A DNA stretch of 64,000 bases from Pedobacter cryoconitis (lineage in GTDB: Bacteria; Bacteroidota; Bacteroidia; Sphingobacteriales; Sphingobacteriaceae): assembly GCF_003259615.1 (NCBI RefSeq), contig NZ_QLLR01000006.1, forward strand, positions 124,001 through 188,000, in the 5' to 3' direction. Below the pieces are notes generated by a model. The model was not told where the DNA came from. It searched no databases and worked only from the letters and a program-made list of their open reading frames with translations. Every line of letters begins with the position of its first letter. Within the stretch, counting starts at the first letter, position 1. The translations under genes were made by a program, and so were the position numbers. Positions 34,290 to 42,075 of this stretch are shown here, one piece after another.

Positions 34290-35243
34290 ATGTCCATTTA
34301 CAGGAAAATAGATCTTCTGGCCCTGCTCTTTTTAGTCGTCTTCAGTGGATGTGAAAAAGAAACCAACATAGACATTTCCGGCAAAACGCCTCAATTGGTT
34401 GTTCTTGGAGAATTTAACCAGGCAGATGATGCGTTAATCAACCTGAGCACATCCGTTTTCTCTGCTGCCGCGGGGGGATTCCCCAATGTTGAAGATGCGC
34501 AGGTCAGTCTTCTGGACCAGAATAATAATTTAATAGAAAAATATCTTTACCAGGGAAAAGGGAATTATACGGGCAAAAAGGCTGTCACTGGTCAAAATTA
34601 CAAGTTATCTATTACTTATCAAGGAAAAACACACCGGGCAGAAACGACTATTCCTCCGGCTTTTCAACTTAATCTGCTGGATCAGGATTCAACCTCGATG
34701 AATGTAAAAATTACAGACCTCAATACTGAACCTAATTATTACACCTTTGAACTTAGGGCGAGAACTTATACTATAGAAAGATATTACCTGGAAAATGGAC
34801 AAAAGATAAAAGTTAATTCAGAAGCTGAGTTTACAGAATTATTGAAAACCCATCCTGGCTTAACCCTTAAACGAGACACTGCTTTCGACGCAAAATCTAA
34901 CAGATTAATTATTGCTACCGATGATGCCAGAACTGAAAATGTAAGATTCAATGTTTTAAAAGATCATTCCGGAAGGATTTTCTTAACCGATAAAACATTT
35001 AATGGAAATCAAACAACGTTGGAAATCTACTATGACCAGAGTATACTGAAGACTGAAAATACGCAGTATACTTTAATTGTAAAGTCTACCTCTGCTGCCT
35101 ATTTTGATTATTTATACAGTATTGATTTACAGGCTGCCAAAAGTATTGCAGGTGTACTGGATGTTCCTGTTAAAGGAAACGTAACTGATGCTTTTGGAAT
35201 CTGGGGAGCGGCCTATATCCAGAAAATTATCCTCAAAAACTAA
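34290..35243 (+). CDS. DUF4249 lipoprotein
   Basis: A 317-residue exported lipoprotein. The lipobox Cys lies at about residue 21 in VVFSGCEKE. The mature start (NIDISGKTPQLVVLGEFNQADDALINLSTSVFS) and the N-terminal Ig-like region with EDAQVSLLDQNNNLIEKYLYQGKGNYTG are typical of DUF4249 proteins, which almost always follow a TonB receptor of this class. The likely role is a surface partner of the barrel, perhaps binding the ligand. The gene starts two bases after the receptor stop, so it is translationally coupled, and the Crp-type gene follows after five bases. Confidence 0.9.
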   Translation: MSIYRKIDLLALLFLVVFSGCEKETNIDISGKTPQLVVLGEFNQADDALINLSTSVFSAAAGGFPNVEDAQVSLLDQNNNLIEKYLYQGKGNYTGKKAVTGQNYKLSITYQGKTHRAETTIPPAFQLNLLDQDSTSMNVKITDLNTEPNYYTFELRARTYTIERYYLENGQKIKVNSEAEFTELLKTHPGLTLKRDTAFDAKSNRLIIATDDARTENVRFNVLKDHSGRIFLTDKTFNGNQTTLEIYYDQSILKTENTQYTLIVKSTSAAYFDYLYSIDLQAAKSIAGVLDVPVKGNVTDAFGIWGAAYIQKIILKN

Positions 35244-35248
35244 AAGCC

Positions 35249-35824
35249 ATGTTCGAGCTGCTGCATAAAAATATAGCAAAACACATTCAGCTGACTACCG
35301 GAGAGTTTGAACAGTTTTGTGCAAACTTTCATCTTCGTAAATTCAAAAAAAAGGAATTTATGTTACGTGCGGGAGAAATATGCAGGTATGAAGGTTTTGT
35401 GACCAGAGGATGTTTTAAGGTTTATTATTTGGATGAAAATGGCTCTGAGCAAATCATTTATTTTGCTGTAGAGGATTGGTGGGCCACTGATATTGATAGT
35501 TTCACGAACCAGGTGCCTGCTATTCTAAATATTGAAGCCTTAGAAGATTGTGAAGTATTATGTATTAATAAACCCGATAAGGATCTTTTATACCAGCAAT
35601 TGCCCCAGGTGGAAAAATTGTTCCGGATCATGAACCAAAGGACGCTGGTTTCTTTTCAACGCCGGGTGATTTCCTCTATCGGTAAGACAGCCGAAAACCG
35701 TTATCTGGAATTTACAGAGAAATATCCTCAGCTGCAAACGCGGTTAACGCAACTGCAAATTGCCGCCTACCTGGGGATTACGCACGAATTTTTAAATAAA
35801 ATCCGAAAAAAGCTTTCACATTGA
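35249..35824 (+). CDS. Crp/Fnr-family transcriptional regulator
   Basis: A 191-residue regulator: a cyclic-nucleotide-binding-like beta-roll (about 25-115; FMLRAGEICRYEGFVTRGCFKVYYLDENGSEQIIYFAVEDWWATD) and a degenerate C-terminal winged helix (about 150-190; RLTQLQIAAYLGITHEFLNKIRKKL). It belongs to the large Bacteroidota group without the canonical cAMP-phosphate Arg. It starts five bases after the DUF4249 gene, so it is the last gene of the sigma/FecR/receptor operon. An FNR-shaped palindrome overlaps its stop codon and lies about 42 bases before the start of the next transcript, so it may activate the isochorismatase-like gene. Confidence 0.9.
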   Translation: MFELLHKNIAKHIQLTTGEFEQFCANFHLRKFKKKEFMLRAGEICRYEGFVTRGCFKVYYLDENGSEQIIYFAVEDWWATDIDSFTNQVPAILNIEALEDCEVLCINKPDKDLLYQQLPQVEKLFRIMNQRTLVSFQRRVISSIGKTAENRYLEFTEKYPQLQTRLTQLQIAAYLGITHEFLNKIRKKLSH

Positions 35825-35834
35825 ACTAGTTCAA
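35821..35834. promoter_or_regulatory. FNR-shaped palindrome TTGAA-N4-TTCAA
   Basis: TTGAACTAGTTCAA is a perfect 14-bp palindrome with the 5-4-5 geometry of Crp/Fnr boxes (FNR consensus TTGAT-N4-ATCAA). It spans the stop codon of the Crp-type gene, and its centre (35827.5) is about 41-42 bases from the predicted start of the next transcript (-7 box 35857-35864), the class II activator position. It is a strong candidate for the site of the neighbouring regulator. Confidence 0.65.
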
Positions 35835-35856
35835 TTTTTCGGAAAAAAGGGCGCTG

Positions 35857-35864
35857 TACTTTTG
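35857..35864 (+). promoter_or_regulatory. -7 box of the isochorismatase-like gene
   Basis: TACTTTTG matches TAnnTTTG, 20 bases upstream of the ATG. The -33 region has no TTG, consistent with activation from the upstream palindrome. Confidence 0.55.
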
Positions 35865-35883
35865 TTGAATAAAAAATAGCAAA

Positions 35884-36519
35884 ATGAAGAAAGCAATCTT
35901 AAATCTTGGTGTAACCTGCCTGGTTACTATTTGTGGTATTCCTACCGTATCTGCTCAAAAGCAAAACCACACTAATAGTGCATTAATTATCATTGATGTG
36001 CAAAATGATTATTTCCCTGGCGGTCGGATGACCCTATCCGGTGCAAATGAAGCGGCCGAAAACACCAGGCTGTTACTAGAGAAAAGCAGGAAGATCAACA
36101 TGCCGGTTATCCATATCCAGCATATTGCCACACAAGAAGGTGCCACCTTCTTTTTACCTGGTACAACAGGCGCGCTGATCCATCCTGATGTGGCCCCGGT
36201 AAAAAATGAGAAATTAATTGTGAAACACTATCCTAATAGCTTCCGTGAAACAGATTTACTGGAATACCTTAAAAGTAAAAACATTAAAAACCTCGTATTT
36301 GCAGGCATGATGACCCATGTTTGTATTGATGCCACTGTTAAAGCAGCTAAAGATTTCGGTTTTAACTGCGAGGTGATTGCAGATGCCACAGCGACAAGAG
36401 ATCTGGAAGTAAATGGGCAGCATGTTAAAGCTGAAGAAGTACAAAAAGCTTTGTTAGGAGCACTTAATTTTTATTATGCAGAGATCAGTTCCACTCAGGA
36501 CTTTCTGAAACGGCATTAA
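35884..36519 (+). CDS. Secreted isochorismatase-family cysteine hydrolase
   Basis: A 211-residue enzyme of the isochorismatase / nicotinamidase fold. A signal peptide is present (GVTCLVTICGIPTVSAQ, cleavage near residue 25), which is unusual because most family members are cytosolic. The catalytic triad is visible: Asp38 in IIIDVQNDYF, Lys (about 111) in EKLIVKHYPNSF, and Cys147 in MMTHVCIDATVKAA. The cis-peptide turn after MMTH is typical. Substrate unknown; secreted relatives may hydrolyse amides. It is monocistronic, placed just after the sigma/receptor/Crp operon and probably controlled by that Crp-type protein through the upstream palindrome. Confidence 0.9.
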   Translation: MKKAILNLGVTCLVTICGIPTVSAQKQNHTNSALIIIDVQNDYFPGGRMTLSGANEAAENTRLLLEKSRKINMPVIHIQHIATQEGATFFLPGTTGALIHPDVAPVKNEKLIVKHYPNSFRETDLLEYLKSKNIKNLVFAGMMTHVCIDATVKAAKDFGFNCEVIADATATRDLEVNGQHVKAEEVQKALLGALNFYYAEISSTQDFLKRH

Positions 36520-36674
36520 AAAGTTTTTAAAGGCTTAAAAAATAATCACTGAATTATCAAATATAAATGCTTTTAGCCATAAAAAGTTGAATTACAGTCA
36601 TTTATTATGCCAATAATTAGCGGTTATTTTTTTATACTTGGTAAATAAAAAGCTAATTATATTAACCTAAAAGG

Positions 36675-37037
36675 ATGACTATGGGATCAGAAAAAACCGT
36701 CTACAGCAATTTAAGCGATGCGATGTTACTTAAACATTTAAAAAAAAGTGACCGTATGGCTTTAACAGAAATTTTTGAACGGTATTGGAAGAAAATCTAT
36801 AATGAGTCTTATAAAAGAATAAAGAATTTTGTACTCGTTGAGTCCATTACAGAAAGTGTTTTTGTAAGTCTTTGGGAAGAAAGAGAAAACAAGAAAGCAC
36901 AAAGATTACTTACTTATTTGTTATCAACAATGCGTTTTCATATCCTGAAATTGATCAGTGAAGGCAAAATTGAGCCCCGTTTTGATCAGGGTTCAAACCC
37001 TTTAATATTAACTGCTATCCATACCGGGCTTAATTAA
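36675..37037 (+). CDS. Sigma-like protein with region 2 only
   Basis: A 120-residue protein resembling the N-terminal half of an ECF sigma factor: LSDAMLLKHLKKSDRMALTEIFERYWKKIYNESYKRIKN, then ITESVFVSLWEERENK and the helical LLTYLLSTMRFHILKLI that usually closes region 2. Region 4, needed to bind the -35 element, is absent. After a short tail (RFDQGSNPLILTAIHTGLN) the frame stops, and no region-4 coding sequence is found in the 100 bases downstream in any frame. It could be a truncated gene or a dedicated short regulator. Starts at 36675 and 36681 are both possible. Confidence 0.65.
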   Translation: MTMGSEKTVYSNLSDAMLLKHLKKSDRMALTEIFERYWKKIYNESYKRIKNFVLVESITESVFVSLWEERENKKAQRLLTYLLSTMRFHILKLISEGKIEPRFDQGSNPLILTAIHTGLN

Positions 37038-37072
37038 AAAGAAGATTCCGGTTGAATGACAAACGCAAGCAG

Positions 37073-37106
37073 GAAAGCTGGTGAAATTAGTATTTCACCA
37101 GCTTTC
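37073..37106. terminator. Bidirectional terminator
   Basis: Perfect 15-bp stem (37073-37087 with 37092-37106, core AAGCTGGTGAAA) and a four-base loop between the convergent sigma-like and GH16 genes. Confidence 0.88.
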
Positions 37107-37117
37107 TTATTCAAAAC

Positions 37118-37894
37118 TTATTGAGGCGTAAATTTAAAAGAATGAATAATCATTTCTACTTCCTGACCATTTACAGGCGCATGGCCGCTAAACAACCATA
37201 AATTCATATGTACAGGAAGTGCTTCTGTACTTACAGGAAAACCAGCAGGAGTCTGGTGCGCATAAAAAGCGTTTGCTTCATTTTGCGTATGTCCATGATA
37301 ACTTTTATAAGCGACCTGCTGGCTGGTACGTGTAAATTTATAAGTGCTGTAAGTACCATTTAAAGCCAGTTCGTAAGTTTTAGAATCTCTTGTTCCGGTG
37401 TCACCATAAGCAGGATATACTGTATAGTTGAAATTAGGCCACTGGCTATTTCCCCACCTGGCAAATTCAATATCTACCTCATGATGCCCGTCATCCCCGG
37501 CTTTGTAATTAAACAGGCCGAATACCAGGTTTGGATCTAACTGATCCGGGCGGCCTTCGATTTGCCAGACATAGGAACCGTAACCAAAATTCTGCTGGGA
37601 GTAGATCTCCGCACAATTCCATCTGCCGGTTGCCGGATCTTTTTTAACTTTTAAATGGAGGAATCCCTGCGCGTCTACCCAGACACCGCTCCCTGACCAA
37701 TAGTTCGGGCCCGGGCCGACTGTGGTATTACCCACATCCTTGACATTCCAGGTAATGCCGCTAAATACGATGGTACTAACTGCAGCAACCTCTTTTTTGT
37801 CTGTTTGCTGCGCCGCATTGTCAGCAATAGCCTGATCTTTTTTACAAGAAATAGTCAGCATCGCGATGAGCGCGATAAAATACATGTTTTTCAT
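37118..37894 (-). CDS. GH16-family glycoside hydrolase lipoprotein
   Basis: A 258-residue exported enzyme. The lipoprotein signal ends at Cys in MLTISC, followed by KKDQ. The fold and motif fit GH16 (beta-glucanase / laminarinase / carrageenase superfamily): GSYVWQIEGRPDQ, then the catalytic signature EVDIEF, with nucleophile Glu139, Asp141 and acid/base Glu143 (the E-x-D-x-E type without the beta-bulge). The closing strand (GQEVEMIIHSFKFTP) is typical. The substrate cannot be fixed; a beta-glucan is likely. It is monocistronic with two inverted repeats in its upstream region and a shared terminator. Confidence 0.88.
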   Translation of the reverse strand: MKNMYFIALIAMLTISCKKDQAIADNAAQQTDKKEVAAVSTIVFSGITWNVKDVGNTTVGPGPNYWSGSGVWVDAQGFLHLKVKKDPATGRWNCAEIYSQQNFGYGSYVWQIEGRPDQLDPNLVFGLFNYKAGDDGHHEVDIEFARWGNSQWPNFNYTVYPAYGDTGTRDSKTYELALNGTYSTYKFTRTSQQVAYKSYHGHTQNEANAFYAHQTPAGFPVSTEALPVHMNLWLFSGHAPVNGQEVEMIIHSFKFTPQ

Positions 37895-37927
37895 AAGTAT
37901 ATATTTGATTTTAATGGTTATGAAGCT

Positions 37928-38031
37928 ATCATGATTTTATATTCATTTCGTTGTGTGAGCTGAAAAATCATGATGGTTTCATATTTGTTTGTTTTTGGTA
38001 GGTTATTGTTTACTATAAACATCTAACCTAC
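37928..38031. promoter_or_regulatory. Two inverted repeats upstream of the GH16 gene
   Basis: ATCATGATTTT (37928-37938) pairs with AAAATCATGAT (37964-37974), and GTAGGTTA (37998-38005) pairs with TAACCTAC (38024-38031), the latter with an inner TTTA/TAAA pair. They occupy the only gap between the GH16 gene and the next gene upstream, and are good operator candidates. Confidence 0.45.
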
Positions 38032-38098
38032 TGACAATTAGAAAAACAAACAGGGGTAATGAAATCAGAAATATATTTCAGGATGTACAATTATCTTT

Positions 38099-39037
38099 TC
38101 AGGGCGCATAAACCATTTTATAATAAAGGCCTCCGGGCTCTTCCAGCTGTTTCCCTTTTTTCACGAAACCCATTTTCTCGAACCAGCTGACCAAAGGAAG
38201 CGATGAATGCACATAAAAGACTTCCGGTTTCAAGGCATTGATGGCTTGAATTAAAGCTTTTCCTACCCCCATGCCCCGGTACTGCTCCAATACGGCCAGC
38301 CCTTCGATCTTGTTTCCTGTTTTAGTTTTCCGGTAACTGCAGGTTCCTGCAGGCAGATCATGTACAGTAGCCAGAAAATGAGAAGATTCAGCTGCTGTGG
38401 AAGCAGTAAACAACTGATCCCCGTCTGTTTCCCTTAGAATAGACTTCAATATAGCACCCGAAGTTTTCAATCCCCCGACCGTTAATACAGGCTGTACTTC
38501 TATTTCAAAAGGCTCAGAACTACGCTCCGCCTTTTCTTTTTTTAGCGCATCTACCAAAACCAGTGCCCGCTCCAAAAAACCCTTCTTGCGCAGTTGCTCT
38601 TCTGACTCATTTAATGCTTTCAGCAAGCTATTTTCATTCTCAGTGAGTTCCGATAAAACTTTGACCATGACTTCCCATACTGGTTTCATCTGTTCAATCA
38701 GTTCCCAGGCCTTACCCGTTAAAATAATCAGCCGTTTTCGCTCATCGGTTTTGTCGCGTAAAGAGCTGATCAGCTTTTGCTGTTCCAGTTCTTTCAACAG
38801 ACTAATTGTGGAAGGGTGCGCATAGCCAATTTCTGCTGCAAGCTCCAGGATACTCAAAGGAGATTTGAACTGCAGCGTATAGATGACAGGAAACCATTTC
38901 GGTTCGAACTCAATTCCAAAAGCTTTATACAACAATAACCCATCCTTACGGAATTGTTCACTTAAGCGTTGTAAACGTGTTGAAATGGCTAATATGCCAG
39001 ATTCATCTATTAGATTAACAGTTTCTTTATTTGTCAT
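38099..39037 (-). CDS. MarR-type HTH / GNAT acetyltransferase fusion
   Basis: About 312 residues joining two domains. Residues 1-145 form a MarR-like winged helix (FPVIYTLQFKSPLSILELAAEIGYAHPSTISLLKELEQQKLISSLRDKTDERKRLIILTGKAW). After a linker, residues about 180-312 are a GNAT N-acetyltransferase (GNKIEGLAVLEQYRGMGVGKALIQAINALKPEVFYVHSS, with the acetyl-CoA loop QYRGMGVGKA). Such fusions are known as bifunctional HTH/GNAT regulators. The ATG at 39037 (MTNKETVN) is chosen; an adjacent ATG lies three bases upstream. The start overlaps the end of the upstream GNAT gene, so the two are coupled. A MarR-type inverted repeat precedes the pair. Confidence 0.88.
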   Translation of the reverse strand: MTNKETVNLIDESGILAISTRLQRLSEQFRKDGLLLYKAFGIEFEPKWFPVIYTLQFKSPLSILELAAEIGYAHPSTISLLKELEQQKLISSLRDKTDERKRLIILTGKAWELIEQMKPVWEVMVKVLSELTENENSLLKALNESEEQLRKKGFLERALVLVDALKKEKAERSSEPFEIEVQPVLTVGGLKTSGAILKSILRETDGDQLFTASTAAESSHFLATVHDLPAGTCSYRKTKTGNKIEGLAVLEQYRGMGVGKALIQAINALKPEVFYVHSSLPLVSWFEKMGFVKKGKQLEEPGGLYYKMVYAP

Positions 39038-39530
39038 CATCCAGGTGTAAAACAAAAAAGTGAGTGTCCAGTTTCATTAAAGGCATACTCGCTGGTAAGT
39101 TCGCTTTTTCTATAGGGACGAAACCATTCCGCTCATAAAATCTGATTGCTGCCTGTAATTTCTCTACCGTTCCCAAATAGATCGCATTAATTCCTTTTTC
39201 GCGGGCATAAGCAATTAAGGTTATCAGCAGTTTTTGTGCAATCCCCTTCTCTTTACCCCTGTGCTCTTTATGAACAAACATTTTACGGATTACCCCAATC
39301 CCCTCACCTATATTAATTAAAGCAATAGAACCGATCACCTGATCCTGATGTTTCGCAACCCAGAACTCACCTCCCGGTGCTTTGTAAAACTGATCTATCT
39401 CGCTCAGATCGGGCTGATCTGCAGCAGTGATTGGAATATTGAATTCTTGTTGTTGAATAGTAAGGATTAAGTCTATGATTTGTTCAGTTTCTGCAACTGT
39501 TGAGGTGGTAATTTCAAATTGTGTTTCCAT
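39027..39530 (-). CDS. GNAT-family N-acetyltransferase
   Basis: A 167-residue acetyltransferase. The acetyl-CoA-binding motif A is IRKMFVHKEHRGKEKGIAQKLLITLIAYAREKG (core Arg/Gly loop HRGKEKGIAQ), with the C-terminal YERNGFVPIEKANLP completing the GNAT fold. Substrate unknown. Its last codons overlap the start of the MarR-GNAT fusion gene downstream, so the two acetyltransferases are made from one transcript and may modify related targets, possibly a stress metabolite or antibiotic. Confidence 0.9.
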   Translation of the reverse strand: METQFEITTSTVAETEQIIDLILTIQQQEFNIPITAADQPDLSEIDQFYKAPGGEFWVAKHQDQVIGSIALINIGEGIGVIRKMFVHKEHRGKEKGIAQKLLITLIAYAREKGINAIYLGTVEKLQAAIRFYERNGFVPIEKANLPASMPLMKLDTHFFVLHLDDDK

Positions 39531-39559
39531 CGCTTTATAGTATATAAGTGTAAAAGTAC

Positions 39560-39571
39560 GTAGTCAACTAC
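39560..39571. promoter_or_regulatory. MarR-type inverted repeat GTAGT-CA-ACTAC
   Basis: A 5-2-5 inverted repeat 30 bases upstream of the GNAT gene start. Similar short TAGTnnACTA-type sites are used by MarR regulators, and the operon encodes a MarR-type domain, so autoregulation is plausible. Confidence 0.45.
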
Positions 39572-39671
39572 ATAAATACAAATAATTATCAAATAATTGC
39601 ATTTGAATCATAATTAAGGCAAATAGCAGCCGGAATTATATTCAGGAACCTGTCATAAAATTCCATAAAAA

Positions 39672-39697
39672 AGGGGCAGATGTTTTCATCTGCCCCT
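39672..39697 (-). terminator. Terminator of the TPR-like lipoprotein gene
   Basis: Perfect 11-bp stem AGGGGCAGATG / CATCTGCCCCT with a four-base loop and, on the minus strand, a T6 tract after it. It lies 45 bases after the stop codon. Confidence 0.88.
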
Positions 39698-39741
39698 CTC
39701 TGAAAGCTGGATGGCTATAAAAAAGCCGGATAATTATGTGG

Positions 39742-42075
39742 TTAATGCTTCTTATTGATATACTTATTAAAGTAACCACACTCATTTAATACTTCCTGGT
39801 AATATTTAGTCTGGCTGTACTGTGCTTTCAGCTCTGAAAAATACTTACCAACAGGTATTTTACTGAAATCAAATTGCCATGAATACTGCTTCTCTTTAAT
39901 GGCGTTATTATATTGCACATTGTAGATCTCATTGCGCTCACATTTAGCTGCCATGTAAGTATATTTTGCTTTTAACTCTTTGGTCTTCGCATTGGCACGG
40001 GCCAAAAGATAATACTTCTCTGCAATTTTACTATCAGTCACTATCTTTCTATAAGGCACCGGGATACTAAAAGGAGAATCCCCGTAACTCTCGGTTACTG
40101 AAGCAGAATAGTAAAATACACGGGCATTGCCATAATGCGTAATGTTATAATAAGCATTACCCAGCAGCGCTGCATTTCTGGAAACGTCTTTACCTGCAAC
40201 CAGATCTCCTTTAATTGTCTTTAAAGCCTCAATAAAGCTCAACACGGTAAAATGTTTTTTATCCTTATCTGCCAGATGATCACAATCGTGACAATCCTGG
40301 ATTTTTATATTGAAAGGATTAGCCATCAGTTCAGTTCTGTTCACCGTATCTGCCTGTTTCATCAGGACAATAGCTTCATCCAGTTTCTCCTGGTAAACCA
40401 GTAACATAGCTTGTAAATAACTCAGCTGCCCAACATTGATCGAATAATAATTCAGCATAGCGAGCTCAAAAGGAGTTTTATTCTTTTTGTTTAACAGCGA
40501 TTTCGCAGCTTCTATCCTTTCATTGCTATTGTAAAATGCCAATTCCGGAGTAAAAAAATAGGCTTTCAATACATCGCCTTGTTTTTTATACTGAGCAGAT
40601 AAAATCGTCATACTTTGAGCGATTGCACTGTTATAACGAAGGCTGGTAATAGATTTTTTATTCTTGCTTAAACTATTCAGCCAGTTTAAAGGCTCCACCA
40701 TTTCTGCTTCAGTTTTCGCATCGATATGTTTCAGCGTTTTCAAATAAAGCAGCCAGTTCAGCACTTTATACTGTGCCATCACCAGGGTATCATTAACCGG
40801 TAACTGTTTCCTGCCTTTGGTATAAAATGTTTTGGCCAGCGCATAATTACCTGAAAGCGAATTCAGATAACCTGCAGCAAGGTTCCAGTAATAAGGTTTT
40901 GAAGTTTTCTCCTCAATGGCAATTTTACCGACTAAAGTCCTTTCAGCTGCTGTGGCCATTCTTTTCGCCTGGCTGGAGGCACTGGTGTCTTTTGATGCCT
41001 GTCCTTGTGCTTCTCTGATATTGACCAGCCTGCTTAACAGAAGATCAAGCTTTTCAGCCTTAGGATCAATAGTATAGATTTCTTTAATTGCACGCGCTTC
41101 ATCCCTGCTGCTACCTAACATATGCCATAAAGTGATTTTCTCGCCTCCATTTTTGGCCAGCGCCAAAGTTTGCTTCCAGTCGTTTTCATTCTGAGGATGA
41201 AAACTCCATCTGCTGGGAATTTTCATTTCAAAAGAGTAATTATAACATAAACTGTACAGATAGTTTGCCTGTGCAAATTCTCCCTTTTGATAATAATAAC
41301 CAGCTAAATATCCCAATGCACGGTAATACATCATATTTTTGGGAAAAGCTGCTTCTTCTTTGGCAAAATAAGCCGGAAGCGGTATATCAATTTTCGGCAC
41401 ATTTGCAGCATACTGTCTTTGCTTGAAGTAGTAATAACGTACCATCTGGAACCATAAACGCTCTTTGATAAAAGGATCTTTCTCCTGGTCAACGGCTTTT
41501 AGTAAAGTATTTTCCAAATCTGCAGGTACTTCTTTTACAGGAGTTTTTTCATAACTCCAGTAATCACCAGGTCCTACGGCATAAACCTCACATTCTTTAG
41601 CCAGAAGCAAATAGTCAAAAAAAGCATTGACTTTCTTTTTACTCGCTTTTGTGTTTTTCAGCTCAGGTAAACCTGTGGGTAATACATCCAGCTTTCCTTT
41701 GTAATAACGGGCAGCAGAATCAATATTTCCGGCACTCGCTTTAATAAGCAGTGTTTTCAGTGCGGCAGTATCTACCTGGTTCTCAAACCAGGAATTCCAT
41801 TCACTAACCACCAGTTGATTATAACGGGTGTTGCTATCGTCCAGATTATATCCGTTATAATAACTGATTTCGCTGGTAAAGAAAAAAGGAGTATAAGCAC
41901 TGCTTACAAAAGCTTCCGGTGCAAAACTGGAATTTTCATAATCATCATAATAGCCCCCGTCACCACAGGCGACTACAATACCTGCTACCGCAATGGAGCA
42001 GACACTAAAAATGAGCAGAAACTTCTTTGATATCTTTTGCTTCAAGCGCTGAAGCAGCGACGGTTGATAATTCAT
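39742..42075 (-). CDS. Large TPR-like lipoprotein (unknown role)
   Basis: A 777-residue exported protein. A membrane-spanning signal ends at a lipobox (GIVVAC, Cys37), followed by acidic GDGGYYDDYE. The rest is almost entirely helical with repeated tetratricopeptide-like pairs (for example ARYYKGKLDVL, QANYLYSLCYNY, ALAKTFYTKGRKQLPVNDTLVMAQYKVLNWLLYL, KYYLLARANAKTKELKAKYTYMAAKCERNEIY). A CxxC-like DCHDCDHL lies near residue 605. No enzymatic domain is seen; it is likely a scaffold. The start lies 71 bases inside the upstream DUF3142 gene, and no later start keeps the lipobox, so the overlap is real and the two are coupled. Confidence 0.85.
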   Translation of the reverse strand: MNYQPSLLQRLKQKISKKFLLIFSVCSIAVAGIVVACGDGGYYDDYENSSFAPEAFVSSAYTPFFFTSEISYYNGYNLDDSNTRYNQLVVSEWNSWFENQVDTAALKTLLIKASAGNIDSAARYYKGKLDVLPTGLPELKNTKASKKKVNAFFDYLLLAKECEVYAVGPGDYWSYEKTPVKEVPADLENTLLKAVDQEKDPFIKERLWFQMVRYYYFKQRQYAANVPKIDIPLPAYFAKEEAAFPKNMMYYRALGYLAGYYYQKGEFAQANYLYSLCYNYSFEMKIPSRWSFHPQNENDWKQTLALAKNGGEKITLWHMLGSSRDEARAIKEIYTIDPKAEKLDLLLSRLVNIREAQGQASKDTSASSQAKRMATAAERTLVGKIAIEEKTSKPYYWNLAAGYLNSLSGNYALAKTFYTKGRKQLPVNDTLVMAQYKVLNWLLYLKTLKHIDAKTEAEMVEPLNWLNSLSKNKKSITSLRYNSAIAQSMTILSAQYKKQGDVLKAYFFTPELAFYNSNERIEAAKSLLNKKNKTPFELAMLNYYSINVGQLSYLQAMLLVYQEKLDEAIVLMKQADTVNRTELMANPFNIKIQDCHDCDHLADKDKKHFTVLSFIEALKTIKGDLVAGKDVSRNAALLGNAYYNITHYGNARVFYYSASVTESYGDSPFSIPVPYRKIVTDSKIAEKYYLLARANAKTKELKAKYTYMAAKCERNEIYNVQYNNAIKEKQYSWQFDFSKIPVGKYFSELKAQYSQTKYYQEVLNECGYFNKYINKKH

